Positions 39,741 through 50,902 of a DNA stretch of 64,000 bases are shown here, piece after piece (within the stretch, counting starts at the first letter, position 1; each line of letters starts with the position of its first letter). This DNA comes from Gilliamella sp. Pas-s25. GTDB taxonomy: Bacteria > Pseudomonadota > Gammaproteobacteria > Enterobacterales > Orbaceae. The stretch lies in NCBI RefSeq assembly GCF_009795885.1, contig NZ_WTEV01000005.1:37197-101196 (forward strand), read 5' to 3'. The translations under genes and the position numbers were made by a program. Below the pieces are notes generated by a model. The model ran no database searches. It was not told the DNA's origin and saw only the letters and a program-made list of their open reading frames with translations.

Positions 39741-40370
39741 ATGATTGGTAAACAGCAATCGGATACAACGTTAGAATGGTTTTTATCTCATTGCCATATT
39801 CATAAATATCCAGCTAAAAGTACCCTTATACATCAAGGCGAAAAAGCAGAAACTCTCTATTATATTTTAAAAGGTTCTGTAGCAGTATTGATTAAAGATG
39901 ACGAAGGTAACGAAATGATTTTGTCTTATTTAAATCAAAACCAATTTTTGGGTGAATTAGGTCTTTTTGAAGAAGGTACCGAACGAAGTGCTTGGGTTAA
40001 AGCTAAAACAAGCTGTGAAGTGGCCGAAATTTCATACAAAAAATTTAAGCAGCTTGTTCAAGTCAATCCTGATATTTTGATGCGTTTAGCAAGCCAAATG
40101 GCAAGTCGGTTACAAGTTACATCTGAAAAAGTGAGTAATTTAGCATTTCTAGATGTTGCTGGGCGGATCGCGCAAACACTTTTAAACCTTGCAAAACAAC
40201 CTGATGCAATGACACATCCTGATGGCATGCAAATCAAAATCACACGTCAAGAAATAGGTCAAATTGTTGGTTGTTCACGTGAAACAGTTGGACGAATTTT
40301 AAAAATGCTTGAAGATCAACATTTGATTTCAGCTCATGGTAAAACGATTGTCGTTTATGGTACACGCTAA
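39741..40370 (+). CDS. crp: cAMP receptor protein (catabolite activator)
   Basis: 209 residues, nearly identical to E. coli CRP through long stretches: [20 protein letters not shown] start, [20 protein letters not shown] cAMP pocket, and [20 protein letters not shown], the recognition helix. DNA contacts (Arg-Glu in SRETVGR) are kept, so its sites should follow the standard TGTGA/TCACA rule. GGAGAGG precedes the ATG. It is the global regulator of carbon use. Confidence 0.98.
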   Translation: MIGKQQSDTTLEWFLSHCHIHKYPAKSTLIHQGEKAETLYYILKGSVAVLIKDDEGNEMILSYLNQNQFLGELGLFEEGTERSAWVKAKTSCEVAEISYKKFKQLVQVNPDILMRLASQMASRLQVTSEKVSNLAFLDVAGRIAQTLLNLAKQPDAMTHPDGMQIKITRQEIGQIVGCSRETVGRILKMLEDQHLISAHGKTIVVYGTR

Positions 40371-40422
40371 TTGACCAAAAGAATATAATTACTACAATGA
40401 TTGATACAATACGAGATATCGC

Positions 40423-41154
40423 ATGACACAAGAAAGATGTATTCCAAGTCATGTGGCTATAATTATGGATGGCAATGGCCGCTGGGCACAACAACGTAAT
40501 CAAATGCGTGCAAGTGGTCATCGAGCAGGTTTAAAAACTGTGCGAAAAATTGTGACTTATGCAGCAAGCCTAAAAGTAAAAGTACTTACTTTATATGCGT
40601 TTAGTAGCGAAAACTGGAAGCGACCAGCCAATGAGGTCTCAGCACTCATTGCTCTTTTTATTTATGCTTTAAATCGAGAAATTAAAAGTTTGAATAAAAA
40701 TAATGTTCGCTTAAATATTATTGGTGATATTTCTCGCTTTAGTGAGCATTTACAAAATAGGATTATTTACGCGCAAAATTTAACCAAAAATAATTCTGGT
40801 CTAGTGCTGAACATTGCCGCCAACTACGGTGGTCGTTGGGATATTTTGCAATCAGCTAAAAAAATGGCTATGCAAGTTGCAACAGGCGAAATCACGTTAG
40901 ATGAAATAACAGAAGACCATTTTACTTCAGCAATGTGCATGAGTGAATTTCCTGAAGTTGATTTAGTTATTCGTACTGGCGGTGAATGCCGAATTAGTAA
41001 CTTTTTGTTATGGCAAATTGCTTATTCTGAACTCTATTTTACTGATACTTTATGGCCTGATTTTAACCAAAATTTATTTGATGAAGCAATCAATGTATTT
41101 AATACCCGAGAGCGGCGTTTTGGTGGGCTTCATGATAAGGAACACTTATGTTAA
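40423..41154 (+). CDS. uppS: Undecaprenyl diphosphate synthase
   Basis: 243 residues. It makes the C55 lipid carrier for peptidoglycan and O-antigen. The catalytic Asp lies in VAIIMDGNGRWAQQRN, with LTLYAFSSENWKRP and RTGGECRISNFLLWQIAYSE closing the site. First of uppS-cdsA-rseP-bamA-skp-lpxD; dxr and frr, which precede it in E. coli, are replaced here by crp. It overlaps cdsA by seven bases. Confidence 0.97.
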   Translation: MTQERCIPSHVAIIMDGNGRWAQQRNQMRASGHRAGLKTVRKIVTYAASLKVKVLTLYAFSSENWKRPANEVSALIALFIYALNREIKSLNKNNVRLNIIGDISRFSEHLQNRIIYAQNLTKNNSGLVLNIAANYGGRWDILQSAKKMAMQVATGEITLDEITEDHFTSAMCMSEFPEVDLVIRTGGECRISNFLLWQIAYSELYFTDTLWPDFNQNLFDEAINVFNTRERRFGGLHDKEHLC

Positions 41155-41990
41155 TCCATCGTATACTTGCTGCAATTGTGCTGATTCCGCTAGTAATAGT
41201 GGTTCTTTTTTTTCTTCCATTACCCTTATTTTCTTTAACTATTATTTTAGTTTGTGGATTAGCCGCGTGGGAGTGGGCTCAATTTCTTCATATTACTAAA
41301 AAGCCCTCAAGGTTAATCTTTGCTCTTTCAATCGTCATTTTATTAAGTCTACTTTATTGGATTCCAAATTCAGTTGAGTTAAAAATAAGTCTATATACCA
41401 CTATTTTATCTTTATCAATTGTATGGTGGTTCATTGCATTGTGTTTAGTGGGGAGCTATCCCGCTACCACTAAATATTGGGGTAATTCAATTGTTATAAA
41501 ATTGTTATTTGCTTTTTTTACGCTAGTGCCGTTTTTTATTAGTATGATTGAATTAAGATCAATAAACTATAATGCTAATTCTTATACAGGTGCAATTTGG
41601 TTGCTTTATGTCTTTGTGCTAGTATGGGCAACAGATACTGGCGCTTATTTTGCTGGGCGAACTTTTGGTAAACGGAAATTAGCAGTAAAAGTCTCACCGG
41701 GTAAGACTATAGAAGGTTTTATTGGTGGTGTTAGTTTGGCAATTGTACTGAGTGTAATTGCTTATATGTTTAATTTTTTCAATATTGGATTCAGCACATT
41801 TTTTATTAGCTCTTTGTTAGCAATTTTAGTTTCAGTTTTAGGTGACTTAACAGAAAGTATGTTTAAGCGTGAAGCCGGTATTAAAGATAGTGGTCATTTA
41901 ATTCCTGGACATGGCGGTATTTTAGATCGTATTGATAGTTTAACTGCTGCAGTTCCTGTTTTTGCAGCATTATCTTTCTACATATTATAA
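41148..41990 (+). CDS. cdsA: Phosphatidate cytidylyltransferase
   Basis: 280 residues, polytopic. It makes CDP-diacylglycerol, precursor of all phospholipids. The C-terminal CTP transferase signature is present (SMFKREAGIKDSGHLIPGHG with GILDRIDSL), as is VWATDTGAYFAGRTFGKRKL with VSPGKTIEGF. ATG at 41148 inside the end of uppS. Confidence 0.96.
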   Translation: MLIHRILAAIVLIPLVIVVLFFLPLPLFSLTIILVCGLAAWEWAQFLHITKKPSRLIFALSIVILLSLLYWIPNSVELKISLYTTILSLSIVWWFIALCLVGSYPATTKYWGNSIVIKLLFAFFTLVPFFISMIELRSINYNANSYTGAIWLLYVFVLVWATDTGAYFAGRTFGKRKLAVKVSPGKTIEGFIGGVSLAIVLSVIAYMFNFFNIGFSTFFISSLLAILVSVLGDLTESMFKREAGIKDSGHLIPGHGGILDRIDSLTAAVPVFAALSFYIL

Positions 41991-42003
41991 AAGGTGATAG
42001 ATT

Positions 42004-43323
42004 TTGTTGTGGTCACTGTTATTATTTGTTATTACCATGAGTATATTAGTTACTATTCATGAGTTTGGGCATTTTTGCGTTGCTCGCTTATGCAAGGTTA
42101 ACGTTGAATGTTTTTCAATAGGCTTTGGTAAAAAACTGTGGTCGCATAAATTTTTAAATGGAACCGAATTTGTAATTGCTATGATTCCGCTAGGCGGTTA
42201 TGTTAAAATGCTTGACGGTAGAGCAACAACATTATCAAGCGATAACGAAAAGTTTGCGTTTGATAGGAAGAAAATTTGGCAAAGAGCTGCCATTATTTTG
42301 GCAGGTCCATTTGCTAATTTTGTGTTAGCTTTGATTATCTATTGGATTATTTTCTTGACAGGTGCAGAATCTTACCCTGTTAAAATAAAAGACGTAATAC
42401 CAAATACACCCGCTGCCTCTGTAGCAATTCCAGCGGGTGCCGAATTGAAAACCATTGATAATATCAAAGTAGAAACTTGGAATGATGTCAATTTAGCTTT
42501 AATTAGTGCGATGGGAAAAGCTAATGTCACTTTCTCCTATATTGATAGTACTGATAATGGTGATCAAAAAGAAGTTAAAAATAGTGTAGATATTAGTAAT
42601 TGGCATTTTGATATAGAAAAAGACTCGGCGATTACCGCATTTGGGTTTGTGCCTAAAAAGTTGGAAATTTATCCAATTGTGAGTAAAATTGTATCTGGTT
42701 CGGCTGCAGAACAAGCAGGTTTACGTGTTGGTGATAAAATTATCGGTTATAATAATCAATCATATGTAGATTGGAATGATTTTTCCAGTACAATTAAAAA
42801 AGCTCAAGCAATGATTTTAGAGATTGATCGAGAAAATAAAAATATTTATCTTAAACTCATACCAACAGTCAAAAAAAATGGGGAAGGTGTTGCTGGTTTA
42901 TATCCCACATCTGATGCTAGAGTTGTACAGTATGGTTTTTTAGAAGGATTTAATAAAGGTATGGCGCAAACAGTGTTAACCACAAAGTTAACTGTTCGTT
43001 CGCTTTATCAATTAGTAACAGGTGTTATTGGTCTACAACAGTTATCAGGGCCAATAACAATCGCAAAAAGCGCAGGGCAAACAGCAAGTTATGGTTTTAC
43101 CCCTTACTTATATTTTCTAGCCTTTATTAGTATAAGCTTGGGAGTTATCAATCTTGTTCCATTACCTATATTAGACGGCGGACACCTTGTTTTTTTACTA
43201 TTTGAAAAGATAAAAGGAAGTGCCTTATCAAATAAATCACAAGAGCGTTTTTTTCGTTTTGGGTTTGTTTTATTAATGGTAATAATGGGAATTGCACTAT
43301 TTAATGATATTTTACGATTGTGA
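42004..43323 (+). CDS. rseP: Site-2 protease RseP
   Basis: 439 residues. RseP cuts RseA in the membrane during the sigma-E envelope stress response and removes leftover signal peptides. The zinc site HEFGH is at residues 19-23 in the first membrane segment, and the third ligand lies in LPILDGGHLVF. Two PDZ domains lie between them. The start is TTG (42004, or 42007 directly after); no ATG is suitable. AAAGGTG lies upstream. Confidence 0.95.
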   Translation: MLWSLLLFVITMSILVTIHEFGHFCVARLCKVNVECFSIGFGKKLWSHKFLNGTEFVIAMIPLGGYVKMLDGRATTLSSDNEKFAFDRKKIWQRAAIILAGPFANFVLALIIYWIIFLTGAESYPVKIKDVIPNTPAASVAIPAGAELKTIDNIKVETWNDVNLALISAMGKANVTFSYIDSTDNGDQKEVKNSVDISNWHFDIEKDSAITAFGFVPKKLEIYPIVSKIVSGSAAEQAGLRVGDKIIGYNNQSYVDWNDFSSTIKKAQAMILEIDRENKNIYLKLIPTVKKNGEGVAGLYPTSDARVVQYGFLEGFNKGMAQTVLTTKLTVRSLYQLVTGVIGLQQLSGPITIAKSAGQTASYGFTPYLYFLAFISISLGVINLVPLPILDGGHLVFLLFEKIKGSALSNKSQERFFRFGFVLLMVIMGIALFNDILRL

Positions 43324-43348
43324 TGGAATGAGGTTATAAACATTTACG

Positions 43349-45772
43349 ATGAAAATAAATAAATTACTTATAGCATCTTTGCTGTTCGGTACTACAGCTG
43401 TATATAGTTCCAATGCATTTTGTGTTGATGATTTTGTGGTAAAAGATATCAAATTCGAAGGTTTACAGCGTGTTACTCTTGGGGCTGCACTACTTGAAAT
43501 GCCAATCCAAGTTGGTGACTATGTTAATGAAGCTGATTTAGGTCGTATTATCAAATCACTGTATTCTAGTGGTAACTTTGATAATATTACTGTTTCTCGT
43601 GATGGCGATAGACTAATTGTTCATGTGCAAGAACGTCCGACGATAGCTAGCATAACTTTTTCTGGTAATAAATCAGTCAAAAATGACATGCTTAAAAAGA
43701 ATCTAGATAGTTCTGGTATTCGGGAAGGCGAAGCATTAGATCGTACAATGCTTTCTGGTATAGAAAAGGGCCTAGAAGATTTTTACTACAGTGTTGGTAA
43801 ATATAATGCTCAAATTAAAGCTGTTGTCACTCCGCTATCTCGTAATCGTGTCGATTTAAAATTAGTTGTTGCTGAAGGTAAATCTGCATTAATCGATCAG
43901 ATCAACATTGTTGGTGCTAAAGCGTTTTCATCAGAAGAACTTATTTCGCGTTTTACTTTGCGAGATGAAGTACCTTGGTGGAACATGCTTGGCGATCGTA
44001 AATATCAAAAACAAAAATTAGCCTCTGATTTAGATGAATTGCAAAGTTTTTACTTAAACCGCGGTTATGCTCGTTTTAATATCGAGTCAACTCAAGTCAG
44101 TTTAACGCCAGACAAAAAAGGCATTTACGTGACAATCAATATTCATGAGGGTGAACAGTATAAATTATCTAAACTTGAATTGATGGGTAATTTTGCAGGC
44201 TATAAAGATGCGATTGCCAAAATTGCTAATGAAAAAGTATCAATTGGTGAGCTCTATAATGGTAAAAAGATTACCGAAATTGAAGATAATGTTAAGCGTT
44301 TACTTGCTAATTTTGGTTATGCATATCCTAGAGTTTCAATCCAACCTGAAATGGATGATAGTGCACATACAGTTAAATTAAATGTACTTGTTGATGTTGG
44401 TCAACGTTATTATGTTCGTAATATTAAAATCGTTGGCAATACGGTAACAAGCGAAAGCGTAATCCGTCGTGAGCTTCGTCAAATGGAAGGAGCTTGGCTA
44501 AGTAATGGTTTAGTTGAATTAGGCAAAGAGCGTTTAAGTCGTCTTGGTTTTTTTGATACTGTTGAAGCAAATACCGAACGTGCGTCAGGTGTCGATGATC
44601 AAGTTGATATTATTTATAAAGTTGCTGAACGTAATACTGGTAGTATCAAATTTGGTGTTGGTATCGGTTCTGATAGTGGTCTTAGTTTTAATGCGGGTAT
44701 TTCTCAAGATAACTGGTTAGGTACAGGCAATAGTGTCTCATTTGATATTAACACTACTGATACTGATAAAACTGCGTCTATTTCTATCGTTGACCCTTAT
44801 TTTACGGTTGATGGAGTAAGCCTAGGTGGCAGTATTTATTATAATACCTATAAAAATGACGATAAAGATGATGAGTCTGAATACTCAAGTAAGACTTGGG
44901 GGGCTTCTGCTAATTTAGGTTTTCCAATTAGTGAAAATAACTTTGTTCGTTTTGGTACCGAATATGCTAATCATAAGTTGTCTGATATGCAAGCGCAATA
45001 TGGTATGTGGCGTTATTTTGAATCCGTGGGCAAAAATGTAAAAAACAAAAACTCTATTTCTTTTGATACCAATGACTTATTGTTAAATGCTTATTGGACA
45101 TATAATTCTTTAGATCGTGGGTTTTTCCCAACTGATGGTCTAAAGATGACTGCTAGCGCTAAAGTCACAGCACCATTGTTTGATAATCGCTTCTATAAAA
45201 TAGTCTCAGATGCCACTTACTATTATCCAATTGACAATGACCATAGCTGGATCTTCCTAACTCGTGCTCGATTCGGTTATGGCGGTGGTTTTGGTGGTAA
45301 AGAGCTACCATTTTACGAAAACTTTTATGCTGGTGGAGCGTCAGTGCTACGCGGCTTCAAATCAAATACTGTTGGACCTAAAGCGGTATACCTTAATAAA
45401 AGTGGTGTTTGTGATAGCTTAGATAATACATCTGGATGCACAAAATCAAAAGATGCAGTAGGTGGTAACGCTATAGCTTTTGCCAGTACCGAGCTAATTA
45501 TTCCAACCCCATTTGCTAGCGAAAAATACGCTGATAATATTAGAACGTCGCTATTTTTTGATGCAGGTACTGTATGGGATACCGAGTGGGGATTAAAAGG
45601 ACATAATATTCCTGATTATAGTTCGCCATCGGATATTAGAATGTCAGCAGGTGTTGCTGTACAGTGGATGTCACCATTAGGGCCTTTGGTCTTTTCTTAT
45701 GCTCAACCATTTAAGAAATATGACGGTGACTCATCGCAACAGTTCCAATTTAATATAGGTTCTACATGGTAA
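43349..45772 (+). CDS. bamA: Outer-membrane assembly factor BamA
   Basis: 807 residues. Essential barrel-insertion machine. Signal peptide (about 1-25), five POTRA domains (about 26-425) and a 16-strand barrel. The loop-6 motif LRGFKS (VRGF in E. coli) is present, and the end QFNIGSTW carries the terminal aromatic residue of Omp85 proteins. An extra pair of cysteines in the same loop ([11 protein letters not shown]) matches the family's disulfide. It is 25 bases after rseP. Confidence 0.97.
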   Translation: MKINKLLIASLLFGTTAVYSSNAFCVDDFVVKDIKFEGLQRVTLGAALLEMPIQVGDYVNEADLGRIIKSLYSSGNFDNITVSRDGDRLIVHVQERPTIASITFSGNKSVKNDMLKKNLDSSGIREGEALDRTMLSGIEKGLEDFYYSVGKYNAQIKAVVTPLSRNRVDLKLVVAEGKSALIDQINIVGAKAFSSEELISRFTLRDEVPWWNMLGDRKYQKQKLASDLDELQSFYLNRGYARFNIESTQVSLTPDKKGIYVTINIHEGEQYKLSKLELMGNFAGYKDAIAKIANEKVSIGELYNGKKITEIEDNVKRLLANFGYAYPRVSIQPEMDDSAHTVKLNVLVDVGQRYYVRNIKIVGNTVTSESVIRRELRQMEGAWLSNGLVELGKERLSRLGFFDTVEANTERASGVDDQVDIIYKVAERNTGSIKFGVGIGSDSGLSFNAGISQDNWLGTGNSVSFDINTTDTDKTASISIVDPYFTVDGVSLGGSIYYNTYKNDDKDDESEYSSKTWGASANLGFPISENNFVRFGTEYANHKLSDMQAQYGMWRYFESVGKNVKNKNSISFDTNDLLLNAYWTYNSLDRGFFPTDGLKMTASAKVTAPLFDNRFYKIVSDATYYYPIDNDHSWIFLTRARFGYGGGFGGKELPFYENFYAGGASVLRGFKSNTVGPKAVYLNKSGVCDSLDNTSGCTKSKDAVGGNAIAFASTELIIPTPFASEKYADNIRTSLFFDAGTVWDTEWGLKGHNIPDYSSPSDIRMSAGVAVQWMSPLGPLVFSYAQPFKKYDGDSSQQFQFNIGSTW

Positions 45773-45806
45773 TTCCGTATTATAAATAAAAACATAGGTG
45801 ATTAAA

Positions 45807-46292
45807 GTGAAAAAAATTATATCTGTTCTTGGTGTTAGTGCAGCATTACTATTTACAGGTTTTGCAAATGCTGAAGTTAAAATCGGTGTTGTTGATGTTA
45901 TGTCCGTATTACAACGTATGCCTCAACGCGAATCGGTTGGTAAAGCATTGGATAGTGAATTTGAAGCGAGAGCCAAATCACTACAAGTAGAAGAAAAGAA
46001 AGCTGGAGAAGCTGATGCTCGTCTTAAGAAAGATGGTTTAACATTGTCTTCTTCTGAAAAAACGAAATTAAAGAAGATAATTTCTGATTTCGAAAATAAA
46101 GCGAAGGCGTTTTCTGCGGATTATCGTAAACGTGAAACTGAAGAAGCAGGCAAGTTATTAACTAAAATTCAAGAGGCTGTAAAAGATATTGTTGCAACAG
46201 AAAAATACGATATTATCTTAAAAGCCGAAGCAACATTATCAGCTTCAGATGCAGTTGATATTTCAGATAAAGTGCTGGAAAAGGTTAAATAA
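45807..46292 (+). CDS. skp: Periplasmic chaperone Skp (OmpH)
   Basis: 161 residues from the GTG at 45807, which lies nine bases after AGG (45795-45797) and gives a proper signal peptide ([21 protein letters not shown]). A GTG nine bases earlier would put the ribosome site too close. The mature protein begins [20 protein letters not shown] and has the long coiled-coil arms (about 45-125) that wrap unfolded outer-membrane proteins. It precedes lpxD by two bases. Confidence 0.94.
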   Translation: MKKIISVLGVSAALLFTGFANAEVKIGVVDVMSVLQRMPQRESVGKALDSEFEARAKSLQVEEKKAGEADARLKKDGLTLSSSEKTKLKKIISDFENKAKAFSADYRKRETEEAGKLLTKIQEAVKDIVATEKYDIILKAEATLSASDAVDISDKVLEKVK

Positions 46293-46294
46293 TA

Positions 46295-47323
46295 ATGTTT
46301 GCTTTTCGTTTAGTACAACTGGCAGAGCAACTTGATGCTAAGTTACATGGTGATGGTAATTTAACTATCACCGGTATAGCATCGATGAAAAGTGCCGTAT
46401 TTGGGCAAATTACTTTTTTGTCAGATAAAAAGTTACAAAGTAATTTATTAGCGTGTAAAGCTTCTGCTGTCGTGATGACTGAAGAGAGTCTTGAACATTG
46501 GAGTGGGGCTGCTCTTATTGTAAAAAATCCTTATCTTGCATACGCAAAATTAGCGCAAATTCTTGATACTACGCCAATGCCAGCAAAAGATATAGCCCCG
46601 ACAGCAGTGATTGATGAAACAGCTCAGCTCGGTCACAATATTTCGATTGGTGCTAATGCAGTTATCGAAAGTGGTGTTGTATTAGGTGATAATTGTATTA
46701 TTGGTGCTGGTTGCTTTATTGGTAAAAATACAATAATAGGTGCAGGTACAAAATTGTGGGCTAATGTCTCAGTTTATCATAATTGCGTTATTGGCAAAAA
46801 TTGTTTAATTCAATCAAGCACTGTAATTGGTGCAGATGGCTTTGGTTATGCAAATGATAAAGGGAAATGGATTAAAATTCCCCAATTAGGCCGTGTTGTT
46901 ATTGGTGATAATGTTGAAATTGGCGCCTCAACAACAATCGATCGTGGTGCGTTAGATGATACTGTTATAGGTAACGGTGTCATTATTGATAATCAATGCC
47001 AAGTAGCTCATAACGATATTATTGGCGATCATACAGCGGTAGCGGGTGGTGTTATTATGGCTGGAAGCCTAACCATTGGACGTCACTGCTTAATTGGCGG
47101 TGCTAGTGTTATTAATGGGCACATGGAAATATGTGATCAAGTTACAGTAACTGGTATGGGTATGGTGATGCGTCCAATAACTGAGCCAGGTGTTTATTCA
47201 TCAGGTATTCCATTACAAAAGAATAAAGTATGGCGAAAAACAGCTTCATTAGTTTTACATATTGACGAAATGAATAAACGTTTGAAATCGCTTGAGAAGA
47301 AACTATTAAATGTCTCGACGTAG
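46295..47323 (+). CDS. lpxD: UDP-3-O-acylglucosamine N-acyltransferase
   Basis: 342 residues. Third step of lipid A synthesis. The N-terminal uridine-binding domain is followed by the left-handed beta helix of hexapeptide repeats (about 110-300), with the catalytic His in [13 protein letters not shown]. Only skp precedes it, as in E. coli, but the usual fabZ-lpxA-lpxB do not follow; the next gene is tig. Confidence 0.97.
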   Translation: MFAFRLVQLAEQLDAKLHGDGNLTITGIASMKSAVFGQITFLSDKKLQSNLLACKASAVVMTEESLEHWSGAALIVKNPYLAYAKLAQILDTTPMPAKDIAPTAVIDETAQLGHNISIGANAVIESGVVLGDNCIIGAGCFIGKNTIIGAGTKLWANVSVYHNCVIGKNCLIQSSTVIGADGFGYANDKGKWIKIPQLGRVVIGDNVEIGASTTIDRGALDDTVIGNGVIIDNQCQVAHNDIIGDHTAVAGGVIMAGSLTIGRHCLIGGASVINGHMEICDQVTVTGMGMVMRPITEPGVYSSGIPLQKNKVWRKTASLVLHIDEMNKRLKSLEKKLLNVST

Positions 47324-47430
47324 ACGATTGCGGTCGGTATAATGCATGCCTATTTTTTAAATTTTTAAGCTCAGTTATCGTTTTTATATAATCATGGGCA
47401 GGTAATATTCAATAATATCGAGGTATAAAA

Positions 47431-48732
47431 ATGCAAGTTTCGGTAGAAACAACACAAGGTTTAGGTCGACGTTTATCAATTACAATTAAGTCAGAAGACA
47501 TCAAAAAAGCAGTTGATAAAGAACTCATTAATACTGCAAAAAAAGTACGTATTGATGGTTTTCGTAAAGGAAAAGTACCTTTAAAAATTGTTGAACAACG
47601 TTATGGCGCTTCTATTTTGCAAGATGCATTAAGTGATTTAATGCAACGAAATTTTATTGAAGCAATTATTCAAGAAAAATTAAATCCAGCAGGTGCACCA
47701 ACTTATATACCACAAGAATATAAAGATGGTCAGGACTATACCTTTACTGTTGAATTTGAAGTTTACCCTGAAATCAAAGTTGAGAATTTAGACAAAATTG
47801 AAGTTGAAAAACCGGTTGCTGAAGTTGCAGATGCAGATATCGAAACAATGATTGAAACTTTACGCAAACAACAAGGTGCTTGGAAAGAAGTTAAACAAGC
47901 CGCTAAAGAGCAATATCGCGTTACTTTGGATTTTGTTGGACAAGTTGATGGTGTTGAATTCGAAGGTGGCAAGGCTAATGATTTTGCATTGGTATTAGGT
48001 CAAGGTCGTATGATTCCTGGTTTTGAAGATGCAATTATTGGTCGTCAAGCAGGTGATCAATTTGATATTAATGTGACTTTCCCTGAAGATTATCATGCTG
48101 AAAATTTAAAAGGTAAGCCGGCCATATTTGCGGCAACACTTAAAAAAGTTGAAGAACTTGAATTACCAGAACTTACTGAAGATGTTATTAAACGCTTTGG
48201 TATTGTTGATGGTACTGTTGAAAGCCTGCGAGCTGAAGTTCGCAAGAACATGACGCGGGAACTTAATGCAACAATCCGTAATAAGGTCAAAACACAAGCT
48301 ATTGATGGCTTAGTTAAAAATAATGAAATTGATATACCTGTGGCATTAATTGACCGTGAAGTTGATGTATTACGTAAGCAAGCGTTATCTCGTTTTGGTG
48401 GTAATGTAAAACAAGGTATGGAGTTACCTAAAGAACTATTTGAAGCTGAGGCAAGAAAACGGGTTGCTACTGGTTTATTATTTAGTGAAATTATTGAAAG
48501 TAATAAACTAACTGCGGATGAAGTGCGTGTGCAGGCATTAATTGATGAAATTGCAACTGCATATGAAGATCCAAAAGAAGTTTTAGAATATTATCGCAAA
48601 GATAAAAAAGCGATGGAAAATATTCGAGCTGTAGCATTAGAGGATCAAGTTGTTGATTTATTATTAGCTAGTGCAAAAGTAACAGAAAAGAATTATTCGT
48701 TTTCTGAATTAATGAACCAGCAAATTGCTTAA
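47431..48732 (+). CDS. tig: Trigger factor
   Basis: 433 residues. Ribosome-bound chaperone and prolyl isomerase. The ribosome-docking signature is [18 protein letters not shown] in the N-terminal domain; the FKBP-like domain (about 150-245) contains [20 protein letters not shown]; the helical C-terminal arms follow. GAGG lies upstream of the ATG. It heads the tig-clpP-clpX-lon block. Confidence 0.97.
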   Translation: MQVSVETTQGLGRRLSITIKSEDIKKAVDKELINTAKKVRIDGFRKGKVPLKIVEQRYGASILQDALSDLMQRNFIEAIIQEKLNPAGAPTYIPQEYKDGQDYTFTVEFEVYPEIKVENLDKIEVEKPVAEVADADIETMIETLRKQQGAWKEVKQAAKEQYRVTLDFVGQVDGVEFEGGKANDFALVLGQGRMIPGFEDAIIGRQAGDQFDINVTFPEDYHAENLKGKPAIFAATLKKVEELELPELTEDVIKRFGIVDGTVESLRAEVRKNMTRELNATIRNKVKTQAIDGLVKNNEIDIPVALIDREVDVLRKQALSRFGGNVKQGMELPKELFEAEARKRVATGLLFSEIIESNKLTADEVRVQALIDEIATAYEDPKEVLEYYRKDKKAMENIRAVALEDQVVDLLLASAKVTEKNYSFSELMNQQIA

Positions 48733-48771
48733 TTTATTAGCTTTTTCATTTAATTTAAAAAATCACTTCAA

Positions 48772-48809
48772 AGCCCAAATAAGGATCGTCTGTTTGGGCT
48801 ATTTTGTTT
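48772..48809 (+). terminator. Terminator of tig
   Basis: AGCCCAAA (48772-48779) pairs with TTTGGGCT (48793-48800) around a 13-base loop, followed by ATTTTGTTT. Confidence 0.7.
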
Positions 48810-48824
48810 AATTAGGAGATAAAA

Positions 48825-49427
48825 ATGCCTTTAGAACCATATATGGGTGTTATTCCAATGGTTGTTGAGCAAAGCTCTCGTGGCGAACGAGCTTACGATA
48901 TTTACTCACGACTCTTAAAAGAGCGAGTTATATTTTTGACTGGACAAGTTGAAGATAACATGGCAAATCTAATTATCGCTCAAATGTTATTTCTAGAAGC
49001 TGAAAATCCTGATAAAGATATCTATTTATATATTAATTCACCAGGTGGTGTTGTAACTGCTGGCATGGCTATTTATGACACAATGCAATTTATAAAACCA
49101 GATGTCAGTACAATTTGTTTAGGGCAAGCGTGTTCAATGGGATCATTACTTTTAACTGCGGGTACTAAAGGTAAACGTTATTGTTTACCTAATGCGCGTG
49201 TAATGATTCACCAACCATTAGGTGGTTTCCAAGGTCAAGCTTCTGATATTCAAATACATGCACAAGAGATTTTACAAGTAAAAAGTCGCTTAAATAAGAT
49301 TTTAGCCATGCACACAGGTCAAGACATTAGTGTGATTGAAAAAGATACCGATCGTGATAATTTTATGTCTGCCGATAAAGCGGTTGAATATGGCTTGGTC
49401 GATGCCATATATAGTAAACGATCTTAA
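48825..49427 (+). CDS. clpP: ATP-dependent Clp protease proteolytic subunit
   Basis: 200 residues. Forms the barrel that degrades proteins fed by ClpX or ClpA. The catalytic Ser lies in [15 protein letters not shown], His in [15 protein letters not shown] and Asp in the following C-terminal part. TAGGAG precedes the ATG. A short gap separates it from clpX. Confidence 0.97.
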   Translation: MPLEPYMGVIPMVVEQSSRGERAYDIYSRLLKERVIFLTGQVEDNMANLIIAQMLFLEAENPDKDIYLYINSPGGVVTAGMAIYDTMQFIKPDVSTICLGQACSMGSLLLTAGTKGKRYCLPNARVMIHQPLGGFQGQASDIQIHAQEILQVKSRLNKILAMHTGQDISVIEKDTDRDNFMSADKAVEYGLVDAIYSKRS

Positions 49428-49446
49428 TATTAAATAGGTGGTAAAA

Positions 49447-50712
49447 GTGAATAAAGAAAGTTCAGAAAAATTACTCTATTGTACTTTTTGTGGTAAAAGC
49501 GAGCATGAAGTCCGTAAACTTATTGCTGGGCCATCATCTATTTATATTTGCAACGAATGTATAGGATTATGCAATGATATTCTAAAAGAAGAGACAAAAA
49601 GTTTCCTTTCTCACGAAGAGTTTATTAATCAACCATTACCAACACCACATGAAATTAGAAAGCATCTTGATGAGTATGTGATTGGTCAAGAACGTGCAAA
49701 AAAAGTGTTAGCCGTCGCTGTGTATAATCATTATAAGCGATTACGTAATTATGCACGTCGCAGTGATGTTGAATTAGGCAAAAGTAATATTTTGCTCATA
49801 GGGCCAACAGGTAGTGGTAAAACGTTATTAGCGGAAACATTGGCTCGTTTTTTAGATGTGCCTTTTGCAATGGCTGATGCAACAACGTTAACTGAAGCGG
49901 GTTATGTTGGTGAGGATGTTGAAAATATTATCCAAAAATTATTACAGAATTGTGACTATGATGTTGAAAAAGCGCAGCGTGGGATTATTTACGTTGATGA
50001 AATAGATAAAATTTCACGAAAATCGGATAATCCTTCTCTTACTCGAGATGTATCCGGCGAAGGAGTTCAACAGGCCTTATTGAAAATTATTGAGGGTACT
50101 ATTGCTTCTGTTCCGCCAAAAGGTGGGCGTAAGCACCCTCAGCAAGAGTTTTTACAAGTAGATACTTCAAAAATTCTGTTTATTTGTGGTGGTGCATTTA
50201 GTGGGCTTGATAAAGTCATCGAAAATCGTGTGTCAACTAATACCGGGATAGGTTTCGGCGCAGATGTTAAAAGCACTCAAAATAAAGTTTCTGAATCAGA
50301 ATTATTAGCACAAATTGAGGTTGAAGACTTAGTGAAGTTTGGATTAATTCCAGAGTTTATAGGAAGATTACCTGTTATAGGTACATTATCTGAACTGGAT
50401 AAAAATGCCTTAATTAGTATTCTAACTGAGCCTAAAAATGCCTTAACTAAACAATTTCAAACTTTAATTGAGTTAGATGGTGTCGAACTTGAGTTTACTA
50501 AAGAAGCGTTGGATGCCATTGCCATAAAAGCAATGCAACGAAAAACAGGAGCGCGAGGTTTGCGTTCGATTGTGGAAAATATATTATTAGATACTATGTA
50601 CGACTTACCATCAATGACGGCTATAAAAAAAGTGATTGTAGAAAAAGAAACTGTTGAGCGATCACAATCGCCGAAATTAGTGCATTGTGAAGGCGCTGAA
50701 CTTTCTGCTTGA
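49447..50712 (+). CDS. clpX: ATP-dependent Clp protease ATP-binding subunit ClpX
   Basis: 421 residues from the GTG at 49447, where AGGTGG (49436-49441) is well placed; the GTG at 49438 overlaps that site. The N-terminal zinc domain has CTFCGKS and ICNECI. Walker A is GPTGSGKT, Walker [11 protein letters not shown], the pore loop is GYVG and the IGF loop for ClpP docking is TGIGFGAD. All motifs are intact. Confidence 0.97.
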   Translation: MNKESSEKLLYCTFCGKSEHEVRKLIAGPSSIYICNECIGLCNDILKEETKSFLSHEEFINQPLPTPHEIRKHLDEYVIGQERAKKVLAVAVYNHYKRLRNYARRSDVELGKSNILLIGPTGSGKTLLAETLARFLDVPFAMADATTLTEAGYVGEDVENIIQKLLQNCDYDVEKAQRGIIYVDEIDKISRKSDNPSLTRDVSGEGVQQALLKIIEGTIASVPPKGGRKHPQQEFLQVDTSKILFICGGAFSGLDKVIENRVSTNTGIGFGADVKSTQNKVSESELLAQIEVEDLVKFGLIPEFIGRLPVIGTLSELDKNALISILTEPKNALTKQFQTLIELDGVELEFTKEALDAIAIKAMQRKTGARGLRSIVENILLDTMYDLPSMTAIKKVIVEKETVERSQSPKLVHCEGAELSA

Positions 50713-50721
50713 AATAAAAAT

Positions 50722-50745
50722 TTGCCATCATAAATATGATGGCAA
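50722..50745 (+). terminator. Perfect hairpin after clpX
   Basis: TTGCCATCAT (50722-50731) pairs with ATGATGGCAA (50736-50745) around AAAT. There is no T tract on the plus strand, so it may protect the clpX mRNA end and not terminate fully. Confidence 0.4.
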
Positions 50746-50839
50746 GAGCGATAACCTCAAACGAATACTTAAGTCAAGTTTCCATAAATGCTATCAAAAT
50801 GTTCCAGAAATAGTGTATGTTTAAATCCAGAAAGATCAG

Positions 50840-50867
50840 CTTGAATATCTTAAAACGATCCCAATAT
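50840..50867 (+). promoter_or_regulatory. Heat-shock (sigma-32) promoter candidate of lon
   Basis: CTTGAAT (50840-50846) and CCCAATAT (50860-50867) are separated by 13 bases. Each box differs from the sigma-32 consensus (CTTGAAA, CCCCATNT) at one position. lon is a heat-shock gene in E. coli, and its ATG lies 35 bases downstream. Confidence 0.65.
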
Positions 50868-50902
50868 TAATCTAATGGATTTGTACTACTAGAGAGAATG
50901 AA

